NCBI GenBank assembly: GCA_016711225.1
Contig: JADJTK010000034.1
Span: 1-64,000 of the forward strand
Length of the DNA stretch: 64,000 nucleotides
Direction of reading: 5' to 3'
Origin: Opitutaceae bacterium
Lineage (GTDB): Bacteria; Verrucomicrobiota; Verrucomicrobiia; Opitutales; Opitutaceae
The translations under genes and the position numbers were made by a program. Shown here in pieces: positions 27,746 through 36,465 of this stretch. Under the pieces are notes generated by a model, which worked only from the letters and a program-made list of their open reading frames with translations, did no database searches and had not been told where the DNA came from. Position 1 is the stretch's first letter; each line of letters begins with the position of its first letter.

Positions 27746-29911
27746 TCACAACGTCCCGGAGGCGACGCGCGCATCGATCGCCGCCCGCGCCGCCTGGGCC
27801 AACGAGGCCATTGAATAGGGCTTGGGCAGGAAGCGGATGTCGTCCCAGCAACCTTCGCCAAAACTTACCGCCTCCTGATTGTAGCCGCTGGTGATCAGCA
27901 CCGGCAGCTGCGGACTGCGCGCTCGGCAGGCCTGCGCCAGATCCACCCCGCTCATCCCCCCGGGCATCGCCACATCCGTCAGCAACAACTGGATCCTCGG
28001 GCCGTGCGTCTCCCAAAGCGCCAACGCCTCCACCCCCGTCGCCGCCTCGATCACGTGGAAACCGCACCACTGCAACGCCCCCACGGCCAGCCGGCGCACC
28101 GGATCCTCGTCTTCCACCACCAGGATCGTCTCCGTGCCCCGCACGGCGGGCGCGGGCACCGTGGTCGGGGCCCTGCCGGCCGCCGCGGCCACCGGCAACA
28201 CCGGCTCCATGCGCGGCAAAAACACATCGAACTCGCTGCCCTTCCCCACCTCGCTGCGCACCTCGATCCAGCCGCCATGCTGCTCGACGATGCCCAACGA
28301 GACCGACAGCCCCAGCCCCGTGCCCTTGTCGCCCGCCTTCGTGGTGAAAAACGGATCGAAGAGACGCCGGCGCACGGTGTCGTCCATCCCGCAGCCTGTA
28401 TCAGACACCTGCATCCGCACGAACTCCCCGGCGCCAATGGGCTTGCCGGTGCTGTTGGCCGGGGGCGCATCGACCATGAGGCAACCGCAGCCGAGCCGCA
28501 GCCGCCCTCCCCGGCCCATCGCATCACGGGCGTTCACGGCGAAATTGGTGATCACCTGGGCGAGCGCCCCGGCATCGGCAAATACAGGACACGCCGTGGC
28601 CGGGTTGTCGATGACCAGCTCGATCTGCGGGCCGAGCACCCGCCGCAGCAGGCGGGCATTCTGCTCGAGGGTGTCGCGCAAATCAAGGGGGCGCCGGTTG
28701 AGCTCCTGCCGGCGGGCGAAGGCCAGCAGCTGCTGGGTGAGGTCACGGGCCCGATCGGCCACCGTGCGCAAGTCCTGCAACGGCAACCGCAGTGCCTCGG
28801 GCGCCGGGCCCCCCGCGTCGATGGCGTCGAGGGCCCCGTGCATGACCGTGAGCAGGTTGTTGAAATCATGCGCCACCCCGCCGGCGAGGGTGCCGAGCGC
28901 CTCGAGCCGCTGCCCCTGCCGCACGGCATCCTCCTTCGCCTTGCGGCTGGAGATGTCGCGAATGAAGCATTGCAGCGTGCGGTCGGGCAGGCGCTGCGAG
29001 GTCATCTCGACCAGGGTGGTCGATCCATCCGGACGGGTGAGCAGCCGCTCGGTGGTGACCGCCTCGCCGCGGTCGAGCAGATCCCAGCGCACGGGCGAGC
29101 GGGTCAGCTCATTAGCGGTGAAGAAATCCGTGAACTGGCGGCCCAGCAGCTCGGCCCGGGCACAACCGGAGATCTCCGCGACCCGGGAGTTCGCCGCGGT
29201 GATCCGGCCGGCGGCATCGGCATGGGCGATGCCCTCAACGGCCAACTCCATGGCGGTATGCAGTTTTTGCGAGGTGCCCCGCAGGAGGTCGGTCTGCTGT
29301 TCGAGCTCGGTCCGCCCTGCGGCCAGCCGCGACTCCTGGTCGCGGGAACGCAGCAGGGCGCGCCGAATGTCTCGAGTAAACAACGCCACGGAGGCCGCGG
29401 TGAACCCGAGGATCACCAGCGTCTCGAAGAGCCCGGAGTAGCTGCTGAACTGACTCAGGGCGTTTTGGGTCCAGCCCCGCACCTCCGCCACGGTCAGCAC
29501 GATCACGGTGAGAAACACCAGGGTCGTGGTGAGAGCGAATGACCACAGGTCAAGCAGCAGCCCGGAGATCATCAGCACCACGGGGAACCCGAGCAGCGCG
29601 ATGTGATGCGACCCCATGTCCTCGATCGTGAGGAAACACGTCACCAGAGCCCAATTGCTCACGCAGAACAAGCGCCCGGCGGCCACGGTGCGCCCTCGGT
29701 GATTGAGCAGCAGCACGCCGATCAGCAACGCCTCCTGTGCCAGCATCGGCCCGACTCCGGAGAACCGCCGCTGGGCCCAATCCTGTGCGACGAGCAGCAG
29801 CAGCGCGGGGATCTGCAGGGTGACCAGCAGGTAGATCGAACGCGCGCTGTAGGAGGGATCCACGGCGAGGGCCGCGGCGCGGCGCATCGATTCCCTGATC
29901 CGCGTCGCCAT
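27746..29911 (-). CDS. Membrane-bound hybrid sensor histidine kinase
   Basis: About 721 residues from ATG 29911 (the frame is open to 30067, where another start would add 52 Arg/Pro-rich residues). An N-terminal membrane module of about six helices (LLVTLQIPALLLLV, HIALLGFPVVLMISGLLLDLW, ALTTTLVFLTVIVL, LFETLVILGFTAASVALF) is followed by a helical linker and a PAS domain (AVEGIAHADAAGRITAANS). His348 lies in GGVAHDFNNLL, and the ATPase boxes are NFAVNARDAM, DTGCGMD, FDPFFTTKAG and GTGLGLSV. The C-terminal receiver has LVVEDED and phosphoacceptor Asp in LLLTDVAMPGGMSG. Ligand unknown. Its start follows closely on the RG-rich gene upstream. Confidence 0.9.
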   Translation of the reverse strand: MATRIRESMRRAAALAVDPSYSARSIYLLVTLQIPALLLLVAQDWAQRRFSGVGPMLAQEALLIGVLLLNHRGRTVAAGRLFCVSNWALVTCFLTIEDMGSHHIALLGFPVVLMISGLLLDLWSFALTTTLVFLTVIVLTVAEVRGWTQNALSQFSSYSGLFETLVILGFTAASVALFTRDIRRALLRSRDQESRLAAGRTELEQQTDLLRGTSQKLHTAMELAVEGIAHADAAGRITAANSRVAEISGCARAELLGRQFTDFFTANELTRSPVRWDLLDRGEAVTTERLLTRPDGSTTLVEMTSQRLPDRTLQCFIRDISSRKAKEDAVRQGQRLEALGTLAGGVAHDFNNLLTVMHGALDAIDAGGPAPEALRLPLQDLRTVADRARDLTQQLLAFARRQELNRRPLDLRDTLEQNARLLRRVLGPQIELVIDNPATACPVFADAGALAQVITNFAVNARDAMGRGGRLRLGCGCLMVDAPPANSTGKPIGAGEFVRMQVSDTGCGMDDTVRRRLFDPFFTTKAGDKGTGLGLSVSLGIVEQHGGWIEVRSEVGKGSEFDVFLPRMEPVLPVAAAAGRAPTTVPAPAVRGTETILVVEDEDPVRRLAVGALQWCGFHVIEAATGVEALALWETHGPRIQLLLTDVAMPGGMSGVDLAQACRARSPQLPVLITSGYNQEAVSFGEGCWDDIRFLPKPYSMASLAQAARAAIDARVASGTL

Positions 29912-30063
29912 GGGCCCGAACACGGTCGTCACCCGGGACCAGTCCCTCTGGATGCCGGCGGCTTTCCGGCGAGGGAATGACCGCTTGCCGGCCCCATCTT
30001 CAGGCGATGGGGCCGGGCAAGGGTTCGAATTCACGGGAAGTCCGTGGCGCAGGTCCGGACCGA

Positions 30064-32001
30064 TCACTCGGCCGGTGCGCTCTTCTCCTCGACCACCTGC
30101 GGCTCGGCGGCGGGAGCCTCGGAGGCAACTTCAGCCACCGGCGCGGCACGCTCGGCGGCCACCGGCTCCTCCGGAGGAGCCTCGGACGGCACCGCGGCGC
30201 CCGACGAGGCACGGGCGGCCTCCTCGGCGGCATCGGCGGCGGCGTTGGCAGCCTCCTCCGATTTCTGCAACTGCGGCGACATCGGCGGCGCAGCGAAGAG
30301 CTTTCCGTCGGAATACTCCGTCACATAGCCCTCGGTCACCAACCAGCGCAGATCCATCCAGAGGCGCTTGAGCTTGGTCTCGTCCTGGGTCGGCAACGCC
30401 GCGGCGGGTGCGGCGTCGACCGGCGCAGCCGAGGAGTCCGCCACGACGGCGGCAGCCTGGGTGATCCCCAGGTGTTTCGCCGGCAACTCCTTCACGGAAA
30501 CGACGGGGTTCTTCTCGATGAAGCCGATGAGGGCGCTGATGCTCTCGGAGAAGACCTGGCCCGGGAGACGGAATTTGCGTTTCACCGCGCACACAAAGGA
30601 GACGCCCTTCGAGCCGCGCTTGAAGATGGTGAAACCCTCGCGGCGCAGGCGGCCGCGCAGCGAATTGGCGGTATCCAGCGGGAAACGGCGCTGGCGCTCG
30701 AGGTGGCCCTCGGCGGCGGCCCGGATCTCGCCCTGCGGGAGCGCCTCGGCAATCTTGCCGTGGAAACGCGCGCTGTCGACGCTGCGCACGACCTTGTCGC
30801 GGGCGTTGGCGAGCAGATACGTGCGTGCCTCTTCGATACTATCGAAGGTCGGGGCGGCGGCCGGATCGGCGGCCCCCTTCCAGACATAGCGCGTGGCCTT
30901 CTTCATCTTCTCGGTCCACTGCGCGATCACCTCGGGCTCCTTCACCGTCTCCAGGCGCTCACGGAAACGCTCGAAGGGCATGTTGCCCAGACGCGCGGCG
31001 TGGTGCTGCTGGAGGATGCTCTGGTAGCGATGGTAGTTGGGCGGCCCCAGCAGCTCGCCAGTGAGGCCGCAGCGCATCACGAACTGGAAGTTGCCCTTGG
31101 GGGCCTCGACCTCGACCTCGGAAATGTCGAAGAAGCTCGCCAGGTGGTTGCGCAGCACGTGCTGCACGGCCTCGTCCTCGTTCTCGAACGGCATGCTGTC
31201 GACCGGTGTGATGAACATCGGGGCACGCTTGCCGTCGGCATCGGGCTTGCGCTGGACGACCACCACGAAGCGGTCGGTCTTGGCGAGGACGACGCGGGCG
31301 ATCTCGAAAAGTTCGTAGGTGTGGCAGCTCGCCCGTACCGCCTTGACCAGCGCGGTGAACGCGGTGTCCTCGGCGTAGAACGTCACCTCGAAGAAGGGGC
31401 TGAGATAGGGGCGCAGGTCCTGCGGGGCGGGGCGCTCGAAGCGCGGGCCGCGCTCAAAACGACGCTCACCACCGGCGCCCGGGCCGCGGTCCCCGCCGGG
31501 GCCACCCTGCGGAGCCGGACGCTGGTCGCGCCGGAAGTCGCCACCCGCCGGGGCGCGATCGCCACCGGGGAAAGCACGGGCGGGGCGGGCCGCACCGGGG
31601 CCGGCCGGAGCCGCGCCAGGCGCACCCGCACCGGCATTGAACGGGCGCCCGGTCGGACGCCGATCGGGACGGGCATCGCCACGATCGCCGCCGCCGGCGA
31701 AGCTGCGACGATCCGGCCGCGGACCACGATCCCCGCGCTCGGGCCGCTCACCGCGCGCCTCGCGCGGAGTGTCAGTGGGAGTCCACTGCGTGCCGAAGCT
31801 GAAGCTGGCCAGCGCCGTTAGATCGATTTTCCCAATACCCTTTTCCGGCTTCCCTGCACGGGCAGGCTCGGGCTGGTGGGCTGCAGGCTCGGCCGGCGCG
31901 CTGGGCGCGGTTTCGGCAGGCATGCTGGAGGGCAACTGGGTGTCGACGGGCTGGTTATCCTGGGGGACTTGTTGGTCCATATGAGTGGCGATAAGGGTCA
32001 T
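30064..32001 (-). CDS. Large disordered RG-rich protein of unknown function
   Basis: About 645 residues, not recognised as a named family. The N-terminal third (about 15-190) is low complexity, Pro/Ala then Arg/Gly/Asp-rich (GERPERGDRGPRPDRRSF, GDRGPGAGGERRFERGPRFE), like nucleic-acid-binding disordered tails. The middle (about 195-560) looks folded, with aromatic and charged helices (YLSPFFEVTFYAEDTAF, PPNYHRYQSILQQHHAARLG, RRFPLDTANSLRGRLRREGF). The C-terminal ~90 residues are Ala/Glu-rich. Starts at 32001 and 31980 are both possible. It precedes the membrane kinase and is divergent from a tRNA gene. An RNA-binding role is a guess from composition. Confidence 0.8.
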   Translation of the reverse strand: MTLIATHMDQQVPQDNQPVDTQLPSSMPAETAPSAPAEPAAHQPEPARAGKPEKGIGKIDLTALASFSFGTQWTPTDTPREARGERPERGDRGPRPDRRSFAGGGDRGDARPDRRPTGRPFNAGAGAPGAAPAGPGAARPARAFPGGDRAPAGGDFRRDQRPAPQGGPGGDRGPGAGGERRFERGPRFERPAPQDLRPYLSPFFEVTFYAEDTAFTALVKAVRASCHTYELFEIARVVLAKTDRFVVVVQRKPDADGKRAPMFITPVDSMPFENEDEAVQHVLRNHLASFFDISEVEVEAPKGNFQFVMRCGLTGELLGPPNYHRYQSILQQHHAARLGNMPFERFRERLETVKEPEVIAQWTEKMKKATRYVWKGAADPAAAPTFDSIEEARTYLLANARDKVVRSVDSARFHGKIAEALPQGEIRAAAEGHLERQRRFPLDTANSLRGRLRREGFTIFKRGSKGVSFVCAVKRKFRLPGQVFSESISALIGFIEKNPVVSVKELPAKHLGITQAAAVVADSSAAPVDAAPAAALPTQDETKLKRLWMDLRWLVTEGYVTEYSDGKLFAAPPMSPQLQKSEEAANAAADAAEEAARASSGAAVPSEAPPEEPVAAERAAPVAEVASEAPAAEPQVVEEKSAPAE

Positions 32002-32203
32002 TTCACCGGCAGCGACTGCGGGAACGGGGTTCGTCGTGCGGCAAAAACCGTGTTGAATAAGGGTGGTAAGCGGGCGGCGAGTCTCGCCAGCGCGCTTGGG
32101 GTGGCAAGCGGTTTCCCACAAACGGCGGCGGCTGAAAAATTCCCAAAATCGGCTCTTTACATCCCCCTGACGATTCACCTGAATCCGCCCTCTTCTTTAA
32201 AAC

Positions 32204-32288
32204 GCTCGGGTGGTGGAATTGGTAGACACACACGTTTGAGGGGCGTGTGCCGTAAGGCGTGCGGGTTCGAGTCCCGCCCCGAGCACCA
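32204..32288 (+). tRNA. tRNA-Leu (anticodon GAG)
   Basis: Acceptor GCTCGGG (32204-32210) pairs with CCCGAGC (32278-32284), followed by A and an encoded CCA (32286-32288). The anticodon loop TTGAGGG gives GAG (decodes CTC/CTT). A long variable arm (TGCCGTAAGGCGT) and a T arm GCGGG-TTCGAGT-CCCGC complete a class II Leu tRNA. Confidence 0.97.
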
Positions 32289-32550
32289 TTAACAACTTAC
32301 AGGAAGTTGTTCAAAAGAGGACAGTCCGCGGATGGCAGGTCGGCAGCGACCTGACCCCACGAAAAGGAGCCGAGGCCAAAAGCCCCGGCTCTTTTCGTCT
32401 TCAGGTGGCCGTCGCCGCCCCCGGTGATGCCGCGGCCACGAGCGGAGCAAACGCCCCGGGCCACGCCGGCCGGAAGACACCACCAACCCAGGACTGCAGC
32501 GGTGGGTCGCACGTGTGCGCTCCACCGAACCTGCAATCGGTGTTTCCTCC

Positions 32551-33378
32551 TTACCGGCCCGCCAGGAATCGGTCCACCGCTGCCCCCAGCGGCCACTGCC
32601 CCATGCCAGGTTGCGTGCGCAGCCAGTGGAGAAACGGCATGATCTGGAAAGCCGCCGTCGCCACCTCGCAACGATACAACCGCGCCATCGGGCCGGCCGC
32701 ATCCAGATAGCCGCTCTCCGCAAACCGTCGCAACGCGGCCGTCACATCGTACGGCACCGCGTGATGGTCGATCCTCCAACCGGCCATCGCGGCCACATCG
32801 CGCTCGAGGGTCGAGAACTGGGCCTGCACCGTGCCGTCGAGCGGCAAGCCCACCGAGCCGACCGTCACGATCCGGCCGCCGCTCCAGTCGCGCACCCCGC
32901 AATAGTGGTTGTGCGCCCGTACGATCAGGCGCTCCCCCACCCCTCCGAACTTCTCCGCGACCTCCGCTTCCGGCGTGTAGGGGAAAAGCAAATCATGGTC
33001 GTTGCGTGGCGAGCCGTGGACGAAGAGCACGCCCGGCGCCTCCGGCAAACGCAGCACCGCCGGGAGTGCCGCCAACTCGGCGCGCTCCGCCACGGAAAAC
33101 TGCCCGGCCGTCCAGCGCACCGGTCCGAAGCGTTCGCCCGACCACTCCGGCTTCGCGCGCGGGGTGTCGAAGTCGAAGACGTAGCGCTCGTGGTTGCCGC
33201 GCAACACCGGACAGCCGAGCGCCTGCACCCGTTCCCAACACGCCGCCGAGTCGGGTGCCCCCACGACCATGTCGCCGGCGACGATCACGCGGTCGGGCCG
33301 CAACTGCACGAGGCGCGCCAGCACCGCGTCCAGCGCCGGCAGGTTTCCGTGGATGTCCGCGATGATGGCGATTCGCAT
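32551..33378 (-). CDS. Calcineurin-like metallophosphoesterase
   Basis: 275 residues. Dinuclear metal motifs in order: IIADIHGN (about 5-12), VAGDMVVG, RGNHERY, then VHGSP and RAHNHYCGV. This is the small YfcE/Metallophos_2-like class that cleaves phosphodiesters or phosphomonoesters in the cytoplasm; substrate unknown. ATG 33378 directly precedes the first metal strand; an ATG ten codons earlier runs through REP-like DNA. It lies downstream of uvrB on the same strand, separated by a paired REP element. Confidence 0.9.
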   Translation of the reverse strand: MRIAIIADIHGNLPALDAVLARLVQLRPDRVIVAGDMVVGAPDSAACWERVQALGCPVLRGNHERYVFDFDTPRAKPEWSGERFGPVRWTAGQFSVAERAELAALPAVLRLPEAPGVLFVHGSPRNDHDLLFPYTPEAEVAEKFGGVGERLIVRAHNHYCGVRDWSGGRIVTVGSVGLPLDGTVQAQFSTLERDVAAMAGWRIDHHAVPYDVTAALRRFAESGYLDAAGPMARLYRCEVATAAFQIMPFLHWLRTQPGMGQWPLGAAVDRFLAGR

Positions 33379-33411
33379 GGGAAGATCAGCTAGAACGACA
33401 CCGCCCAAATG

Positions 33412-33480
33412 GAGGGGCGGGCTTTACGCCCGCCACTTCGACTCGCGCCCTCCTGGCGGGCGTAGAGCCCGCCCCACCAC
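33412..33480. repeat. REP-like pair, family A, copy 2
   Basis: Two palindromic units in opposite orientation: GGGGCGGGCTTTACGCCCGCC near 33414-33433 and TGGCGGGCGTAGAGCCCGCC near 33454-33473, separated by about 20 bases. It lies between uvrB and the phosphoesterase gene and could fold into one long hairpin. Confidence 0.85.
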
Positions 33481-33554
33481 CAGCAGCCCGCGACAAATTC
33501 GCGGTTCCCTCCCTACCCGGCAAGCGTGCATCTGCGTCGGACATCGTCACGCGC

Positions 33555-35624
33555 TCACTTCCTCCTGAACTTCGGTTTGTCTCCGCCCTTCGTCGCGCCG
33601 TAGAGCTTCGCGGGTTTCCCCCCTGCGGCCGGCTTGCGGTATTCACCGGTTTTAAGCGCCTTAATCTGGTCGCGCAACAGCGCCGCACGCTCGAAATCCA
33701 GACGTTCGGCCGCCTCCTGCATCTCCTCCTCAATCTCAACGATCACCGCGGCCACATCGTCGGCCTCGCCCACGGCCAACGGTGCGGGCTCGGCGGATTG
33801 GCCGCTGCCATCATACACGCGCAGGCTCGACTGCGCCGAGCGCTGCACGCTGCGTGGCACGATCCCATGCGCGGTGTTGTAGGCGATCTGCTTTTCCCGG
33901 CGCCGGGTCGTGACTTCGATCGTGCGTCGGATCGATTCAGTCTGCACATCGGCGTAGAAGATCACCCGTCCCTTGTCGTGGCGCGCGGCGCGCCCGGCCG
34001 TTTGGATGAGACTGGTCTCGCTGCGAAGAAAGCCTTCCTTGTCGGCATCGAGGATGGCCACCAGCGCGACCTCCGGCAGGTCGAGGCCTTCGCGCAATAG
34101 GTTGATCCCCACAAGCACGTCGAAGTTGCCCAGCCGCAGATTGCGCAGGATCTCGACTCGCTCGATCGTATCGATGTCGGAATGCAGATACTCCACGCGG
34201 ATCTTCGCCTCGCGCAGATAGGCGGTGATGTCCTCGGAGAGCCGCTTGGTCAGGGTGGTCACCAACACGCGTTCGCCAACCTCGGTCGCACGGCGGATCT
34301 CGCCGATCAAGTCCTCCACCTGGCCCTTGGTCGAGCGTATCGTAATTTCGGGGTCCAGAAGACCGGTGGGGCGGATCACCTGCTCGGCCACCACGGCGGA
34401 CCGCTCCAACTCGTATTTGGTCGGCGTGGCGGAGACGAACAGCGTCTGCCCGGTCACCTGGCGGAACTCCTCGGCGTTGAGCGGACGGTTGTCCAGGGCG
34501 GAGGGCAGGCGGAAGCCGAAGTTGACGAGGGTCTCCTTGCGGGACCGGTCGCCGGCGTACATGCCGCCGATCTGCGGGACGGTGACGTGGCTCTCGTCGA
34601 TGAAGGTGAGAAAGTCCTTCGGGAAGAAGTCCAGCAGGCAGAACGGCCGGTCGCCCGGCTTCCGCCCGGAGAGATGGCGCGAGTAGTTCTCGATGCCATT
34701 GCAGAAGCCCATCTCGCGCAGCATCTCCAGGTCGTACTCACAACGCATCTTGATGCGCTGGGCCTCGAGCAGCTGGCCCTTCTTCTCGAACTCCGCCACC
34801 CGCGCGTCCAGCTCGGCCCGGATCGAGCCGATGGCCCCTTCCAACTTGCCCTTGGTCGTCACATACTGGTTGGCCGGATAGAGGTCGAATTGGGTGAGTT
34901 TGCGCAGCACCGCACCGGTGAGCGGATCGAACTCCGCAATCGCCTCCACCTCGTCGCCGAAAAACTCGACCCGCAGCCCGTGCTCGAGGTAGGCCGGCAT
35001 CACGTCGACCACGTCGCCGCGCGCCCGGAATCGCCCGCGCGCCAGCTCATAGTCGTTGCGCTCATAAAGGTTGTCCACGAGCCGCTCCAGGAAGACCTGC
35101 CGCGGCAACGTCGCTCCGACCTTGAGCGGGATGCGCAGCTCGGCGAAATCCTCGGGGGATCCCAGTCCATAGATACAGGAAACGCTGGCGACCACGATCA
35201 CATCGCGCCGGCTCACCAGCGCGCTGGCGGCGGAGATGCGCAGCCGTTCGATCTCGTCGTTGATCGCCGAATCCTTCTCGATGAAGGTGTCGCTCGACGG
35301 GATGTAGGCCTCGGGCTGGTAGTAATCGTAGAAGCTGACGAAGTACTCGACCGCGTTCTCCGGGAAGAAGTTCTTGAACTCGGAGAAGAGCTGCGCCGCC
35401 AAAGTCTTGTTGTGGGAGATAACCAGTACCGGCCGGTCGAGCTGCGCGATGACACTCGCCATCGTGAAGGTCTTCCCGGATCCGGTCACCCCGAGCAAGG
35501 TCTGGTTGCGATTGCCCGCGCGCAACGAGGCGACCAGGGCCGCGATGGCCTCGGGCTGGTCGCCCAGCGGCGGATAGTCGGACTTGAGCTTGAACAGCGG
35601 CACGGCAGGAGGAACACCAAACAC
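33555..35624 (-). CDS. uvrB: Excinuclease ABC subunit B
   Basis: Damage-verification helicase of nucleotide excision repair, working with UvrA and UvrC. 689 residues. Walker A LLGVTGSGKTFTMA; the beta-hairpin that clamps DNA YFVSFYDYYQPEAYIP; DESH in FIDESHVTVPQ; helicase motifs to QTAGRAARHDKGRVIFYAD; and a C-terminal UVR domain (EEMQEAAERLDFERAALLRDQIK) that contacts UvrC, followed by a short basic Lys/Gly tail. ATG 35624 or GTG 35603 could be the start; the conserved FKLKSDY begins three codons after the latter. Confidence 0.96.
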   Translation of the reverse strand: MFGVPPAVPLFKLKSDYPPLGDQPEAIAALVASLRAGNRNQTLLGVTGSGKTFTMASVIAQLDRPVLVISHNKTLAAQLFSEFKNFFPENAVEYFVSFYDYYQPEAYIPSSDTFIEKDSAINDEIERLRISAASALVSRRDVIVVASVSCIYGLGSPEDFAELRIPLKVGATLPRQVFLERLVDNLYERNDYELARGRFRARGDVVDVMPAYLEHGLRVEFFGDEVEAIAEFDPLTGAVLRKLTQFDLYPANQYVTTKGKLEGAIGSIRAELDARVAEFEKKGQLLEAQRIKMRCEYDLEMLREMGFCNGIENYSRHLSGRKPGDRPFCLLDFFPKDFLTFIDESHVTVPQIGGMYAGDRSRKETLVNFGFRLPSALDNRPLNAEEFRQVTGQTLFVSATPTKYELERSAVVAEQVIRPTGLLDPEITIRSTKGQVEDLIGEIRRATEVGERVLVTTLTKRLSEDITAYLREAKIRVEYLHSDIDTIERVEILRNLRLGNFDVLVGINLLREGLDLPEVALVAILDADKEGFLRSETSLIQTAGRAARHDKGRVIFYADVQTESIRRTIEVTTRRREKQIAYNTAHGIVPRSVQRSAQSSLRVYDGSGQSAEPAPLAVGEADDVAAVIVEIEEEMQEAAERLDFERAALLRDQIKALKTGEYRKPAAGGKPAKLYGATKGGDKPKFRRK

Positions 35625-35741
35625 GGAAGCGGGCCTCGCGGAAGGTTATTCCGCTGCGGCGGGAAGGCGCCTCGCCAGAGACGGTGAATCCAAAGTCCGC
35701 GGGCGGTTGCGGCCGGCCCACCCCACGGTATCTTCCCCGCC

Positions 35742-36185
35742 ATGAAAACGATTCTTGCCCCGGTCGATTTCTCGAGTGTCACCGCCCGCGTCGTGGCGCA
35801 GGCCGGCGAGCTGGCCAAGGCCTTCGGCGGCTCCGTCGAACTCTTCCACTCCGTGGCCCCGCCGATCAACGTCGTCACCTACGACATGCCCGTGGAGTCC
35901 TTCGCCAAGGAGATCGAGTTCGCCCAGGAACAGGCGCTCAAGAAGCTGGCCGAATTCAAGCGCACCCTCGATGCCCAGGACATCTCCTGCACCACCAAAT
36001 TCACCCAGGGCAACGCGGTGAGCGCGATCCTGGAGGAAGCGCGCGCCCTGCCCGCCGCCTTCATTGTGATGGGTTCCCATGGCCACGGCGCGCTCTACGA
36101 GCTGCTCGCCGGCAGCACCACCCACGGCGTGCTGCACCGCACCCCCTGCCCGGTGGTGGTCCTGCCGTCGGGCGGGAAGCGGTGA
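35742..36185 (+). CDS. Universal stress protein (UspA family)
   Basis: 147 residues, single Usp domain, cytoplasmic, probably dimeric and ATP-binding. ILAPVDFSSVTARVVAQA opens the fold, and the C-terminal nucleotide motif G-x2-G-x9-G-S/T is complete in MGSHGHGALYELLAGSTT, ending HRTPCPVVVLP. Divergent from uvrB. Its TGA stop is the first TGA of a 19-base dispersed repeat shared with the stop region of the aldo/keto reductase. Confidence 0.94.
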   Translation: MKTILAPVDFSSVTARVVAQAGELAKAFGGSVELFHSVAPPINVVTYDMPVESFAKEIEFAQEQALKKLAEFKRTLDAQDISCTTKFTQGNAVSAILEEARALPAAFIVMGSHGHGALYELLAGSTTHGVLHRTPCPVVVLPSGGKR

Positions 36186-36232
36186 GCGGTGACCGGTGAT
36201 CAGTGAATGGTGGCCAGTTGTCAGTGAGTGCA
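36175..36232 (+). repeat. CAGTGACC-type repeat, family B, containing the uspA stop codon
   Basis: Contains GCGGTGAGCGGTGACCGGT including the uspA TGA (36183-36185), then GATCAGTGAATGGTGGCC and GTCAGTGAGTG. The 19-base part is identical to the reductase end at 10190-10210 on the opposite strand. Confidence 0.85.
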
Positions 36233-36435
36233 CACAAGTAGCGGGCTACCCCTACCCGCGTTTTCGACGTCGCACAGGCCTTCAGCCCGTGTCGTTGGGC
36301 GGGCCCCGGCAGGGAACGGATGCAGGAGCCTCCCGATCCGTCGGAAGCAGCAGGCCACGCGGCCCATTGCTCAAGTACGGCACTTTGGAGCGGTAGCAGC
36401 GCCCCGCCCTGAAGGGACGGGCCACGATAATCAAC

Positions 36436-36465
36436 AACCGATAACTGGTGACTGGTAACTAATCG
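36436..36465 (-). repeat. CAGTGACC-type repeat, family B, abutting the delta-60 gene stop
   Basis: GATAACTGGTGACTGGTAACTAA lies immediately downstream of the TAG stop of the delta-60 gene (minus strand; stop at 36466-36468). Third copy of the family and third to touch a stop codon. Confidence 0.75.
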
